Positions 24,489 to 33,556 of a DNA stretch of 64,000 nt are shown piece after piece; position 1 is the first letter of the stretch; every line of letters begins with the position of its first letter. Source of the stretch: Pukyongia sp963768085 (GTDB lineage: Bacteria > Bacteroidota > Bacteroidia > Flavobacteriales > Flavobacteriaceae); assembly GCA_963768085.1 (NCBI GenBank), contig CAVYGO010000002.1:186001-250000 (forward strand), given 5' to 3'. Under the pieces are notes generated by a model that saw only the letters and a program-made list of their open reading frames with translations, had not been told where the DNA came from and did not search any database. The position numbers and the translations under genes were made by a program.

Positions 24489-26540
24489 TTATTTTATCTC
24501 ATTCATATCCGCTATGATGTTGAATGCTTCTTCAATGAAGAGGTCATTCGAGATTTCATCCATGGACAAGGCGTTCACTTTTTTATCGTCATTGTTGTAT
24601 TCGAGAATTTCTTTGGTGGAAGCTGTATTTTTTACCGTTAAAACTCCTTTCCGATTTTCAAAATAATCAATGAATTCTTTCCACAATTCATTATATCCAT
24701 TAAGATCTTCGAATACATTTTTAAGTGTTAAAGAATAGACCGTATCCTTCTGAATGTAATTGCTAAGCAAAATTTTATTAAGTCTCTTTATTTTCTGAAA
24801 TCCTTCATCATTATACATTCTGTATTCACTCTTTTCCCTAAGCAGCTTAGTTGGAATCATACGCTTTGGCTTATGTTTAACGGTAACATGCACACTATCA
24901 TTTGGCAAAGCGAAATCTATAAATTGTTCGTTAATTTCGAGTCCGTTGTACATGCTTGGAAAGAAAATATCCGGAATCACTCCTTTTGACTGATTACTCT
25001 TTCCGGTAACCCGATAAAAAAGATCCGTCGTAATTTTACAAAACCCCAGTTCCCTTTGTTTCTCATTGAGTGGAACGATGGTTTGCATACTGGATTTACC
25101 ATAGCTAGGTGTACCTACAATTACCGCTCTGTTATAGTCCTGCATCACACTCGAGAAAAATTCGGAAGCTGAAGCACTGTAACTGTTTACGATAATCACT
25201 ATAGGTTTGTTGAATAATGTCCCGCGATTAAGGTCGCGAAGCGTAAAAGTCTCACCGCTTCTGTATTTTAATATGGAAACCGGTCCGCGATCTATAAACA
25301 TTCCACAAAGTTGTGAAGCTTCCTGCATACTTCCCCCACCATTGAAGCGAAGATCAATAATCAAGCCCCTGATGTTCTCCTTTTTGAGTTTATAAATCTC
25401 TTTTGCCACATCATTGGCTACGCCCATGCCATTAGGAGATTCGAAGTCGGTATAAAAACTAGGAATACTTATGTATCCAACCGGGAATTCCTTGCTCATT
25501 ATATATCCACGCGTTAAATTCTCGACCGCTTTATCCGCTTTTTTTGAGAGGTTTATCGATTTAACCGTGCCATCTTTCTTCTTTATTCTGAAAGTGACCC
25601 GATTATGGTTTTTATCGGTGAGAAAAGCAATGATCTCCTCATTCGAGATACAATTCGTTTCTACGGTAGCTGTACCTGATGAAAGGGAGCGAATTTCATC
25701 TCCTTCTTCAATGCTGCCCTCAAAATAGGCAGCACCACCCGGTGTTAGATAACTTACCACAATTTCTCCCTCTTCATTCTTATCGGTATAAAGTCCGAAG
25801 GTCATCATACTTGTGGAAACCGAATTTTCGAACATGGTCTTATCTGTATCATTAAAGAACGTTGTATTCGGATCCTGGTAGTTGGTATAGGCATTGAGGA
25901 AAGTTTCCATAACAAAGCGCTCCAAACCACCGTTTGCGTTCTCTATTTCATCCAGCTGACACGACAGTTTTTCAAAGACCTGAGGCCGCACTTCTTTTTC
26001 AAGAATTTTGAAATTCAATTCCAGGCGTGAGAGTATGGAATCCTCCTCGACAACCTTAGATAATATCTCAAAACGAAGCCGTTTGGACCAGTATTTTCTC
26101 ATCGCTGCATCATCATCGAAATAACCGGATTCTTTGGTGCGATAGTATTTTAAAGTGTCTTTGCCGGCATAATCAAATGCGGAATCGCGATAGGAATCAA
26201 TAATTTGCTTTGTTTCCGCTATTCTGTATCGCAGCGTCTTGATATATTTTTGGATGAACCCACAATCCTTTACTCTTATATAATCATCGAATTTTAACGC
26301 ATCCTCCTTAAAAATGGCAATATCAGCATCGTTAAAAAGAACCTTATCCTCATCCAGACGTTTAATGAAAAGTTTATATACTCCTACACTTAGCGAGTCG
26401 TCTAGTGGTTTTGGATTGAAATGCTGTGATTCGATCAGGGACTTCAGAGCAGCCATTTGATCGCAAAAAGGAGGGTTGGACTGAGCGTAGGTGTTGGCGC
26501 TAAGCGAAAAGATAAGTATGAGGCAAAAATTCTTGAACAT
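24489..26540 (-). CDS. prc: Carboxy-terminal processing (Prc/Tsp-like) periplasmic protease
   Basis: A 683-residue S41 protease with signal peptide (cleavage after NTYAQ). An N-terminal helical region precedes a PDZ domain (about residues 240-315: GGAAYFEGSIEEGDEI) and the catalytic core with IIDLRFNGGGSMQEA, the nucleophile serine in NSYSASASEFFSSV and the general-base lysine in GTPSYGKSSMQTI. The family trims C-termini of periplasmic and membrane proteins. Length matches Tsp. Confidence 0.92.
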   Translation of the reverse strand: MFKNFCLILIFSLSANTYAQSNPPFCDQMAALKSLIESQHFNPKPLDDSLSVGVYKLFIKRLDEDKVLFNDADIAIFKEDALKFDDYIRVKDCGFIQKYIKTLRYRIAETKQIIDSYRDSAFDYAGKDTLKYYRTKESGYFDDDAAMRKYWSKRLRFEILSKVVEEDSILSRLELNFKILEKEVRPQVFEKLSCQLDEIENANGGLERFVMETFLNAYTNYQDPNTTFFNDTDKTMFENSVSTSMMTFGLYTDKNEEGEIVVSYLTPGGAAYFEGSIEEGDEIRSLSSGTATVETNCISNEEIIAFLTDKNHNRVTFRIKKKDGTVKSINLSKKADKAVENLTRGYIMSKEFPVGYISIPSFYTDFESPNGMGVANDVAKEIYKLKKENIRGLIIDLRFNGGGSMQEASQLCGMFIDRGPVSILKYRSGETFTLRDLNRGTLFNKPIVIIVNSYSASASEFFSSVMQDYNRAVIVGTPSYGKSSMQTIVPLNEKQRELGFCKITTDLFYRVTGKSNQSKGVIPDIFFPSMYNGLEINEQFIDFALPNDSVHVTVKHKPKRMIPTKLLREKSEYRMYNDEGFQKIKRLNKILLSNYIQKDTVYSLTLKNVFEDLNGYNELWKEFIDYFENRKGVLTVKNTASTKEILEYNNDDKKVNALSMDEISNDLFIEEAFNIIADMNEIK

Positions 26541-26573
26541 TAGCTAAGGTCCTGGTGAGAAAAATACGAAAAT

Positions 26574-26855
26574 TTAACTTACAAGTTGGTTGATTATCCC
26601 TGCCAGTTCAAAGTCCTTTTCAGTGACGCCATTTTCGCTGTGGGTGTATAACGATATGTGCAATTGGTTATATACATTGCTCCAGTCCGGGTGATGGTCC
26701 AGGTTTTCAGCTTCGAATGCGATTCGTGTCATTATGGTAAAAGCCTCTTTGAAATTTTCGAATTCAAAAGCCGTATGTATTGCATTATCCTTATATTCCC
26801 ATCCATTGAGTGATTGAAGTCGTTGCTGGATATCCGTTTCTGTTAGTGCCTTCAT
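26574..26855 (-). CDS. Pterin-4a-carbinolamine dehydratase
   Basis: A 93-residue PCD/DCoH domain that dehydrates 4a-hydroxytetrahydropterin. The active-site motif is ENLDHHPDWSNVYNQLHISL followed by the TH histidine. A partner phenylalanine hydroxylase is not in the window. The stop of the epimerase gene precedes its ATG by two bases, indicating one operon from gcvT downward. Confidence 0.92.
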   Translation of the reverse strand: MKALTETDIQQRLQSLNGWEYKDNAIHTAFEFENFKEAFTIMTRIAFEAENLDHHPDWSNVYNQLHISLYTHSENGVTEKDFELAGIINQLVS

Positions 26856-26857
26856 AA

Positions 26858-27706
26858 TTAATTTTTTAACGAAATTATTTCATCGTGTAAGGTACTGCTT
26901 TCTATAATTTCAGCAATGGTAATACGATAGGGTTCCGGCAATAAGTTTTCCTTGGGAAGTATTGCCTGAAATTCGTCTTCGTTGGAGTTGAAAACTTTTT
27001 TGAATATCGGAAAGTTAGCGCCTATCTTAATCGCAATATCTCTGAAAATATCATCGTGATGTACTACGTCCGAACTGGATAGATGGTAGATATCAATAAG
27101 ATCCTTATTGATGATATAATGAACTTGCTGTGCTATTTTTTCGGCAGTAGTCGCACTAATAATTCGTTTTGGAAAAACTTCAAAGGCCGCTTTGTGCTTC
27201 ATGGCCTCTCGCAACTGCAAAATAAGGGGGGCATTAATTCCAAGCACCAGGGGTAATCGAATAATAACCGATTGAAACGGTAGGTGCGACAGTAATAATT
27301 TTTCTATCACAATTTTCTTTCTTCCACTAAGAGACTCAGCCAAAGGCTTGTCGTATTCATAAGAAGGGAATTTTTTTCTCGCGTCAAAAACTTCAACCGA
27401 AGATGCAAAGATGACCCTGCTCATAGGTAGCAATTCACAATACTGCAGTACATCCTGGTGTACTTGTGCCGACGCTGACTGATTTGCAGAAAAAACCGAA
27501 ATAATACAGCGTGGCTTTAATTTTTCCAATAACGGCAGGATTGGATCCGTCTCGGCGTTGAATCGATAGAAAACCTGATTGTCAGCATACAACCCATCCT
27601 GTGTACAATAGGTGCCATACACATCAAAATAAGAGTCTAATTCTCTGTATAAAGCATTGCCAATATAGCCACTGGCCCCGAGTATTAATATTCTGTTGTG
27701 AATCAC
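26858..27706 (-). CDS. RmlD-like NAD-dependent epimerase/reductase
   Basis: A 282-residue extended SDR protein. It starts with the nucleotide-binding motif ILILGASGYIGNALYREL, has the strand-4 serine region VIFASSVEVFD and YEYDKPLAES containing the YxxxK catalytic pair. This is close to dTDP-sugar reductases, but substrate is unknown. Its ATG overlaps the gcvT stop (ATGA). Confidence 0.85.
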   Translation of the reverse strand: MIHNRILILGASGYIGNALYRELDSYFDVYGTYCTQDGLYADNQVFYRFNAETDPILPLLEKLKPRCIISVFSANQSASAQVHQDVLQYCELLPMSRVIFASSVEVFDARKKFPSYEYDKPLAESLSGRKKIVIEKLLLSHLPFQSVIIRLPLVLGINAPLILQLREAMKHKAAFEVFPKRIISATTAEKIAQQVHYIINKDLIDIYHLSSSDVVHHDDIFRDIAIKIGANFPIFKKVFNSNEDEFQAILPKENLLPEPYRITIAEIIESSTLHDEIISLKN

Positions 27707-28785
27707 CCCTTGTAGAATGGTAATTTTACGATGGTGGCGGGGACAACATTTTTACGAATCTGTACACCTATCTCGGTTCCAGCTTTACTGAGTTCAACAG
27801 GCACATAACCCATTCCAATGCCTTTATTAAGAGAAGGTGACATAGTACCACTGGTTACCTTTCCAAGGGTTCGTCCTTCCTGATCCAAAATATCGTATCC
27901 CTGGCGTGGAATACCGCGTTCATTTAATTCGAAAGCCACTAACTTACGCGTTACACCTGCTTCTTTTTGTTTCTGAAGGGCTTCAGAATTAATAAAGTCT
28001 TTTGAGAATTTAGTGATCCAGCCAAGCCCTGCTTCAAGCGGGGACGTAGTGTCGTCGATGTCATTTCCATACAAACAATAACCCATTTCAAGTCGTAATG
28101 TATCTCTTGCGGCAAGCCCTACGGGTTTAATCTCGAAATCCTTACCCGCCTCCATTACTTTATTCCATATTTGCTCCACCTCAGTGTTCTTACAATAGAT
28201 CTCAAAACCACCGCTGCCCGTATATCCGGTAGCGCTTATAATTACAAAGTCAATGCCCGCAAAATCGGCTACTTCAAAGGTGTAGAACTTTATTTCACTA
28301 AGATCAACCGTGGTAAGTGATTGCATGGCCTCGACGGCTCTCGGGCCCTGGATTGCTAACAAAGAAAAATCCTCGGAGAGGTTTTGCATTTCAGCATTCA
28401 TCGAATTATGAATACGTATCCAATTCCAGTCCTTTTCAATATTCGAAGCATTGACAACCAACAGCCATTTTTCTGAATTAAGCCTGTACACGATGAGGTC
28501 GTCCACGATACCGCCATCGGCATTTGGAAAGCAGCTATACTGCGCCTGGCCATCTTCAAGCCTGGAGGCGTCGTTACTGGTTACTTTCTGTATTAAATCC
28601 AACGAATTCGGCCCGGTGATAAGGAATTCACCCATATGGGAAACATCAAATACCCCTACGGCATTTCTTACGGTTTCGTGCTCAGCATTTACACCTTCAT
28701 ACGACACCGGCATATTGTACCCGGCAAAAGGCACCATCTTGGCTCCAAGGGCCTCATGGACATGGCTCAAAGCTGTATTTTTCAT
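27703..28785 (-). CDS. gcvT: Glycine cleavage system aminomethyltransferase (T protein)
   Basis: GcvT transfers the aminomethyl carbon to tetrahydrofolate in glycine breakdown. The 360-residue protein carries MVPFAGYNMPVSYEG, the folate-binding FDVSHMGEF, the GYTGSGGFEIYC segment and the C-terminal barrel with RQGYDIL. Length is normal. Other gcv genes are not nearby, as usual in Bacteroidetes. Confidence 0.96.
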   Translation of the reverse strand: MKNTALSHVHEALGAKMVPFAGYNMPVSYEGVNAEHETVRNAVGVFDVSHMGEFLITGPNSLDLIQKVTSNDASRLEDGQAQYSCFPNADGGIVDDLIVYRLNSEKWLLVVNASNIEKDWNWIRIHNSMNAEMQNLSEDFSLLAIQGPRAVEAMQSLTTVDLSEIKFYTFEVADFAGIDFVIISATGYTGSGGFEIYCKNTEVEQIWNKVMEAGKDFEIKPVGLAARDTLRLEMGYCLYGNDIDDTTSPLEAGLGWITKFSKDFINSEALQKQKEAGVTRKLVAFELNERGIPRQGYDILDQEGRTLGKVTSGTMSPSLNKGIGMGYVPVELSKAGTEIGVQIRKNVVPATIVKLPFYKG

Positions 28786-28806
28786 TCCTATTGTTTAAAT
28801 ATTTCG

Positions 28807-28814
28807 CAAATGTA
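28807..28814 (-). promoter_or_regulatory. Candidate gcvT promoter -7 box
   Basis: Reverse strand TACATTTG followed by C, exact TAnnTTTG match, 21 bases before the gcvT start codon. No clear -33 TTG. Confidence 0.45.
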
Positions 28815-28894
28815 TTATAATCTGAATAAGCTAACGAAAGAAATGCTTGATTGTTTTCAACAAGCATGGTAACTTGCGGAAAACAATTTGCAGA

Positions 28895-30445
28895 ATGAAA
28901 GTCTTTTCAGCAGAACAATTACACCAGGCCGATAAGGTTACTACCGAAAAACTCGATATCACCCCCTTAGATCTGATGGAACGCGCAGGGCTACAGATTT
29001 TTAATTGGCTCCATCATCGCATGCAGGGGGCCCAGGTGCCAGTACATATTTTCTGCGGAATTGGAAATAATGGCGGTGATGGCCTTGTCCTTGGGAGACT
29101 CTTAATTGAACAAGGTTATAAAGTTCATATATATGTCGCAAATTTCACCGATAAACGATCCAAATGCTTTCTCATAAATTACGACAGGATAAAGGAGATA
29201 ACTAAAAATTGGCCCATCCTTATGACTTCGGAAGCTGATTTCCCAAAGATCCATCAGGATGATGTGATCATCGATGCGATCTTCGGAATTGGTTTAAATC
29301 GTGCTCCTGAGGGTTGGGTTAAAAAATTAATTCAGTTTCTCAACAATGAAAAAGCTTTTAAATTGTCGGTCGATATTCCCAGTGGATTACACGCCAATAA
29401 GCCCGTGGCCGATAAAGAAGCAGTTTTAAAAGCAAATCATACCCTTACCTTTCAGACACCTAAACTGGCCTTTTTCTTACCCGAATCCGGGGCTTTTGTC
29501 CCTTTTTACGAAATTATCGATATTGGACTGGACCCCGAATTTCTTAGTGCAACAGAACCACTGGCACAATTGGTGGGTAAGCAGGAAGCCAGGCAGTTTT
29601 ATAAGCAGCGAGAGAAATATTCACATAAAGGTGATTACGGACATGTATTGATAATCGGAGGGAGCTATGGGAAGATAGGAGCGGCAGTTCTTGCGGCCAA
29701 AGGGTCTTATAGAATGGGGGCAGGCCTTGTAACCACTTATATTCCGAAGTGTGGTTATGAAATTATGCAAACTGCCTTACCGGAGGCTATGACCCTGACC
29801 GACAATCATGATGGGTTTATCTCGGAAATATCTCATGAAATGAAAATATCTGCTGTTGCGGTAGGTATGGGAATGGGTACAGCACCGGAATCTGTGAGTG
29901 CTTTAAAGAAATACTTCTCAGAGAATAGAGTGCCTATGGTGGTCGATGCAGATGCCATCAATTGCATTGCTGGTGATAAAGAGCTTGAATCATTGATAAC
30001 AAAACATTCCGTCCTAACTCCGCACCCCGGGGAGCTAAAACGACTCATTGGAGACTGGAGTGATGATTACGACAAATTGGCTAAAGTAAAGGCATTTGCG
30101 AAAGCGCATGAATGTGTTGTGCTGATTAAAGGCGCCAATTCCATTGCAGTCTTTGAAGATAAGCTGTATATCAATACTTCCGGAAATCCAGGAATGGCCA
30201 CCGGTGGCAGTGGTGATGTATTGTCCGGAATGATAGCCGGTCTTCTTGCCCAGGGATACGATCCATTACGGGCCGTGCTGTTTTCGACCTATCTGCATGG
30301 AAGTGCCGGGAATATTGCATCTCAGACCCATAGTTTTGAAGCGTTAATGGCCGGTGATATCGCCGATCATATTGGAAAAGCGTATCTGGCATTGTTTGAA
30401 CCCGAACCTGAGCAACCCGATGCAACAGAAGAAAACGAAGCATAA
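28895..30445 (+). CDS. nnr: Bifunctional NAD(P)H-hydrate epimerase/dehydratase
   Basis: Nnr repairs hydrated NADH and NADPH. The 516-residue product has an N-terminal YjeF epimerase domain (AEQLHQADKVTTEKLDI, GIGNNGGDGLVLGR, DAIFGIGLNR) and a C-terminal ADP-dependent dehydratase domain (KGDYGHVLIIGGSYGKIGA, LTPHPGELKRL, GMATGGSGDVLSGMIAGL). I chose the ATG at 28895 because the longer frame adds 16 residues without homology. Ends at a bidirectional terminator. Confidence 0.95.
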   Translation: MKVFSAEQLHQADKVTTEKLDITPLDLMERAGLQIFNWLHHRMQGAQVPVHIFCGIGNNGGDGLVLGRLLIEQGYKVHIYVANFTDKRSKCFLINYDRIKEITKNWPILMTSEADFPKIHQDDVIIDAIFGIGLNRAPEGWVKKLIQFLNNEKAFKLSVDIPSGLHANKPVADKEAVLKANHTLTFQTPKLAFFLPESGAFVPFYEIIDIGLDPEFLSATEPLAQLVGKQEARQFYKQREKYSHKGDYGHVLIIGGSYGKIGAAVLAAKGSYRMGAGLVTTYIPKCGYEIMQTALPEAMTLTDNHDGFISEISHEMKISAVAVGMGMGTAPESVSALKKYFSENRVPMVVDADAINCIAGDKELESLITKHSVLTPHPGELKRLIGDWSDDYDKLAKVKAFAKAHECVVLIKGANSIAVFEDKLYINTSGNPGMATGGSGDVLSGMIAGLLAQGYDPLRAVLFSTYLHGSAGNIASQTHSFEALMAGDIADHIGKAYLALFEPEPEQPDATEENEA

Positions 30446-30470
30446 AAAAAGGGCCTAAGCCCTTTTTTTA
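30444..30470. terminator. Bidirectional terminator between nnr and tlpA-like gene
   Basis: AAAAAAAGGGC-ctaa-GCCCTTTTTT is a perfect GC stem with A/T flanks, ending both convergent genes. Confidence 0.92.
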
Positions 30471-30485
30471 TTTATTCTTCATCTA

Positions 30486-31514
30486 TCAGATCAGTGTTTC
30501 CAGCAATTTCTTTAGTTTGGGATCGGAGGGTCGTGGTGCATTTGGATCAACAACATTTCCATCGGGATCGATCAAAATAAATCTGGGAATTCCATTGATC
30601 TTATACGCCTTCACAAAGTCTGAATCCCATCCCTTGGGCGCCATGATCTGGACACCACTTAGCTCTTTTTCAGCAACCATCTTTTTCCATGCTGCATGAG
30701 CCTTTTCCCAGGAACCTTTGTGTCTCTTGTCGTCATCTATCGACATACTTACAAAAGCTATGTCCTTATCACGATATTCTTCTTCAAGTTCTTTGAGATG
30801 CGGAATTTCCACCTTACAGGGGCCGCACCAGGTTGCCCAAACATCTACGTAAACGTATTTGCCTTTGAGATCGACGAGCGAGGTGGAACCTCCTTTAAAG
30901 TTTTCATAACCCTCAAATATAGGGGAGGGGGAACCTTTAGGAAAATTATTTCGCAAGGCAATAATTCCTCCGTAGTATCTTTTATAAGACTGTAAGGTCG
31001 CATCCACCTGATCCCGACTACTATTGGTGATCATGGTATCAATATCCACAGCCTTATCAATAAACTCGGTCATTTGGGTTTTTGCGTCCGCCAGGGCAGT
31101 GTTAAGTTGGTTTTCATCGAATTCATCAAAATCACCATCCAATAGCTTTTCATTAAAAAGGGCCTGCTCTGCAAGGAAATTGTTGTTCTTGGCGCCGTTA
31201 CCGCTAAAGGCAATGGTTTCATCGAACATTTCCGTATCTAACGTCATATTCAGCTCATAGCCGTTTTTCAGAAATAATGAAGTTGCTTCGTTTCCGTCGT
31301 GGAACGTATATTTTCCGGTTTCAACTTTCAAGGTATCACTGAAAGTGCCGTCATCATTAACTTTTATAATTTTTGAATAATTCTTTTTGTATATTCTGAT
31401 CTGGTTACTGCTCGGGTTGGTAATTTTACCAGATAATGTAACATGATCTTTTGGTTTTTCTACTTCACAAGCCAAAACAACTAAAGCGCAGAATGCCAGG
31501 ATAAGTTTTTTCAT
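30486..31514 (-). CDS. TlpA-like thioredoxin lipoprotein
   Basis: A 342-residue lipoprotein: lipobox VVLAC at about residue 16, an N-terminal DUF4369-type beta domain (VTLSGKITNPSSNQIRIYKK) and a C-terminal thioredoxin fold with active site WATWCGPCKVEIPHLKEL. Such Bacteroidetes proteins reduce periplasmic disulfides, often for cytochrome maturation or stress. No cytochrome genes adjoin. Confidence 0.9.
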   Translation of the reverse strand: MKKLILAFCALVVLACEVEKPKDHVTLSGKITNPSSNQIRIYKKNYSKIIKVNDDGTFSDTLKVETGKYTFHDGNEATSLFLKNGYELNMTLDTEMFDETIAFSGNGAKNNNFLAEQALFNEKLLDGDFDEFDENQLNTALADAKTQMTEFIDKAVDIDTMITNSSRDQVDATLQSYKRYYGGIIALRNNFPKGSPSPIFEGYENFKGGSTSLVDLKGKYVYVDVWATWCGPCKVEIPHLKELEEEYRDKDIAFVSMSIDDDKRHKGSWEKAHAAWKKMVAEKELSGVQIMAPKGWDSDFVKAYKINGIPRFILIDPDGNVVDPNAPRPSDPKLKKLLETLI

Positions 31515-31592
31515 TATTAAGATTTTAGGATGGCTAAAATAAAGTAATATTTCGAGTTTTCAGAATAATTAAGAATCCTATCGGGGAATTTG

Positions 31593-31600
31593 TATTTTTG
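31593..31600 (+). promoter_or_regulatory. Candidate hutH promoter -7 box
   Basis: TATTTTTG matches TAnnTTTG exactly, 18 bases before the hutH ATG, implying a leader of only about 12 nt. Confidence 0.45.
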
Positions 31601-31618
31601 CCTTAAACAACCCAATCC

Positions 31619-33130
31619 ATGCAAAACACACATTACGTAAGTAGTGATATACTCGACCTGCCCGAATTGAAGGATATTATCGAGGAGGGTAGGAAATTAG
31701 AACTTTCCGAAGAAGCCATACTTAATATCAATAAATCCCATGATTACCTTCATAAGAAAATAGGGCAGGATGATAGTCCCATGTATGGTATAAATACCGG
31801 ATTCGGGGCACTTTGTAATGTAAAAATCTCTTCGAAAAACTTATCGAAATTACAGGAGAACCTCGTCATGTCACATGCTTGTGGTACAGGCGAATATGTT
31901 CCGAAACACGTAATCCGATTAATGTTACTATTGAAAATCCAATCGCTGAGTTATGGTCACAGTGGCGTTCAACTGGAAACGGTCCAACGACTCATCGATT
32001 TTTTCAATCACGATTATCTGCCTGTGATCTATACACAGGGAAGCTTAGGAGCTTCCGGTGATCTGGCTCCGTTAGCTCATCTGGCGCTACCTTTAATAGG
32101 GAAGGGTGAAGTGTATGTGAAAGACGAGATTATTAAAGCTGATAAAATACTAAAAAAACACAATTGGAACCCCATTACACTTCAGGCAAAAGAAGGCTTG
32201 GCCCTGCTTAATGGAACCCAGTTCATGAGTGCTTATGGCACTTATGTGCTGCTGAGAGCGCATAAATTGTCCTATCTGGCCGATGTTATTGGCGCTATTT
32301 CTCTCGATGCTTTCGATTGTAATATGAGCCCGTTCGACCCTCTGGTTCATATGGCGCGTCCGCATCGTGGTCAAGTGAAGACAGCTGAGCGTATGAACTA
32401 TTTGCTTCAGGGCAGTGAAATAGGGCAGAGTGAAAAGAATAATGTTCAGGATCCGTATTCTTTCAGGTGTATTCCGCAGGTTCATGGAGCCAGCAAGGAT
32501 ACCATCGTATTTGCGCATAAAACATTTAAAACCGAAATAAACTCCGTTACCGACAACCCAAATATTTTTGTAGCTGAAGATAGAATAATTTCAGGAGGGA
32601 ATTTCCATGGTCAGCCTCTGGCTCTGGCCTTCGATTTTTTGTCTATCGCACTGGCGGAGCTGGCAAATATTTCAGAACGCAGAACTTTTCAATTAGTTAG
32701 CGGGTTAAGAGGTTTACCCGATTTTCTTGTGAATAATCCAGGGTTGAACAGCGGATTTATGATCCCGCAATATACGGCTGCCAGTATTGTGAGTCAGAAC
32801 AAACAACTAGCGACGCCTGCTTCGGTAGACTCGATTGTTTCTTCAAACGGACAGGAAGATCACGTTAGTATGGGAGCGAATGCTGCTACTAAATGTTTTC
32901 GCATATTGGAAAACCTCGAAACTGTGCTTGCTATAGAACTTTTAAATGCTTCGCAGGCGCTTGAATTCAGAAGGCCAAAGAAAACTTCGCCCTTCCTCGA
33001 AGGCTTTGTGGCTTCGTTTAGAATTACGATACCCTTTGTAGATGAAGACAGGTTGCTGGCCGATGATATTCACTCATCGATCGGATTCATTCAAAATATG
33101 AGTATTGACGAAGAGATACTGTTTAATTAG
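31619..33130 (+). CDS. hutH: Histidine ammonia-lyase
   Basis: HutH deaminates histidine to urocanate. The 503-residue aromatic-amino-acid lyase has the self-made MIO cofactor triad Ala-Ser-Gly in GSLGASGDLAPLAHL, MYGINTGFG near the start, and the QDPYSFRCIPQVHGAS and SVTDNPNIF segments of the family. Other hut genes are absent here, so histidine catabolism would need genes elsewhere. Tyrosine or phenylalanine lyases share the fold, but the His-type pattern is favoured. Confidence 0.92.
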   Translation: MQNTHYVSSDILDLPELKDIIEEGRKLELSEEAILNINKSHDYLHKKIGQDDSPMYGINTGFGALCNVKISSKNLSKLQENLVMSHACGTGEYVPKHVIRLMLLLKIQSLSYGHSGVQLETVQRLIDFFNHDYLPVIYTQGSLGASGDLAPLAHLALPLIGKGEVYVKDEIIKADKILKKHNWNPITLQAKEGLALLNGTQFMSAYGTYVLLRAHKLSYLADVIGAISLDAFDCNMSPFDPLVHMARPHRGQVKTAERMNYLLQGSEIGQSEKNNVQDPYSFRCIPQVHGASKDTIVFAHKTFKTEINSVTDNPNIFVAEDRIISGGNFHGQPLALAFDFLSIALAELANISERRTFQLVSGLRGLPDFLVNNPGLNSGFMIPQYTAASIVSQNKQLATPASVDSIVSSNGQEDHVSMGANAATKCFRILENLETVLAIELLNASQALEFRRPKKTSPFLEGFVASFRITIPFVDEDRLLADDIHSSIGFIQNMSIDEEILFN

Positions 33131-33147
33131 CAGCCAACCTCTTGTGA

Positions 33148-33474
33148 TTATCTGGCGCAATTAACGCAAGATACCGTGTGAGGTAGCAGCATGATCCTTT
33201 CCAATGGAATTTCGCTCTTACATTGTATGCAGACACCAAAATCCGGGTCATCAACTTTTGATAAAGCAATTTCCAGATTCCTAAATTTGGTTTCCGCTTT
33301 CTGCAAAGCGGCATCATTTATCGATTTATTGTTGATGGCATCCATACGTGAAACCCGGCCTATTGCATTTTCCGGGGCTATAGGCTTGGTGAGTTCTCGA
33401 TATTTTAACACCAATTCTTTCGTAGCTATCAATTCTTCTTGTATTCGTTGTTTTACCTGATCTGTATCTTTCAT
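33148..33474 (-). CDS. DksA/TraR-type C4 zinc finger protein
   Basis: A 108-residue protein starting MKDTDQVKQRIQEELIATK. It has a coiled N-terminal part and a C-terminal C4 zinc finger, CIQCKSEIPLERIML then CVNCAR. DksA-like proteins enter the RNA polymerase secondary channel, but this short form lacks a clear DxxDxA tip, so function is uncertain. I use the ATG at 33474 because the longer frame runs into the clpC terminator. Confidence 0.85.
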   Translation of the reverse strand: MKDTDQVKQRIQEELIATKELVLKYRELTKPIAPENAIGRVSRMDAINNKSINDAALQKAETKFRNLEIALSKVDDPDFGVCIQCKSEIPLERIMLLPHTVSCVNCAR

Positions 33475-33498
33475 CGTGATGGAAGTCAATATGTGTGA

Positions 33499-33536
33499 TA
33501 AAAAAAACACCTGCTATATTTAATAACAGGTGCTTT
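33499..33536 (-). terminator. Terminator downstream of clpC
   Basis: On the reverse strand CACCTG...CAGGTG with an outer AG/CT extension is followed by eight Ts, 20-odd bases after the clpC stop and before the DksA-type gene. Confidence 0.8.
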
Positions 33537-33556
33537 GTGAGTTAAAGAAACTTGCG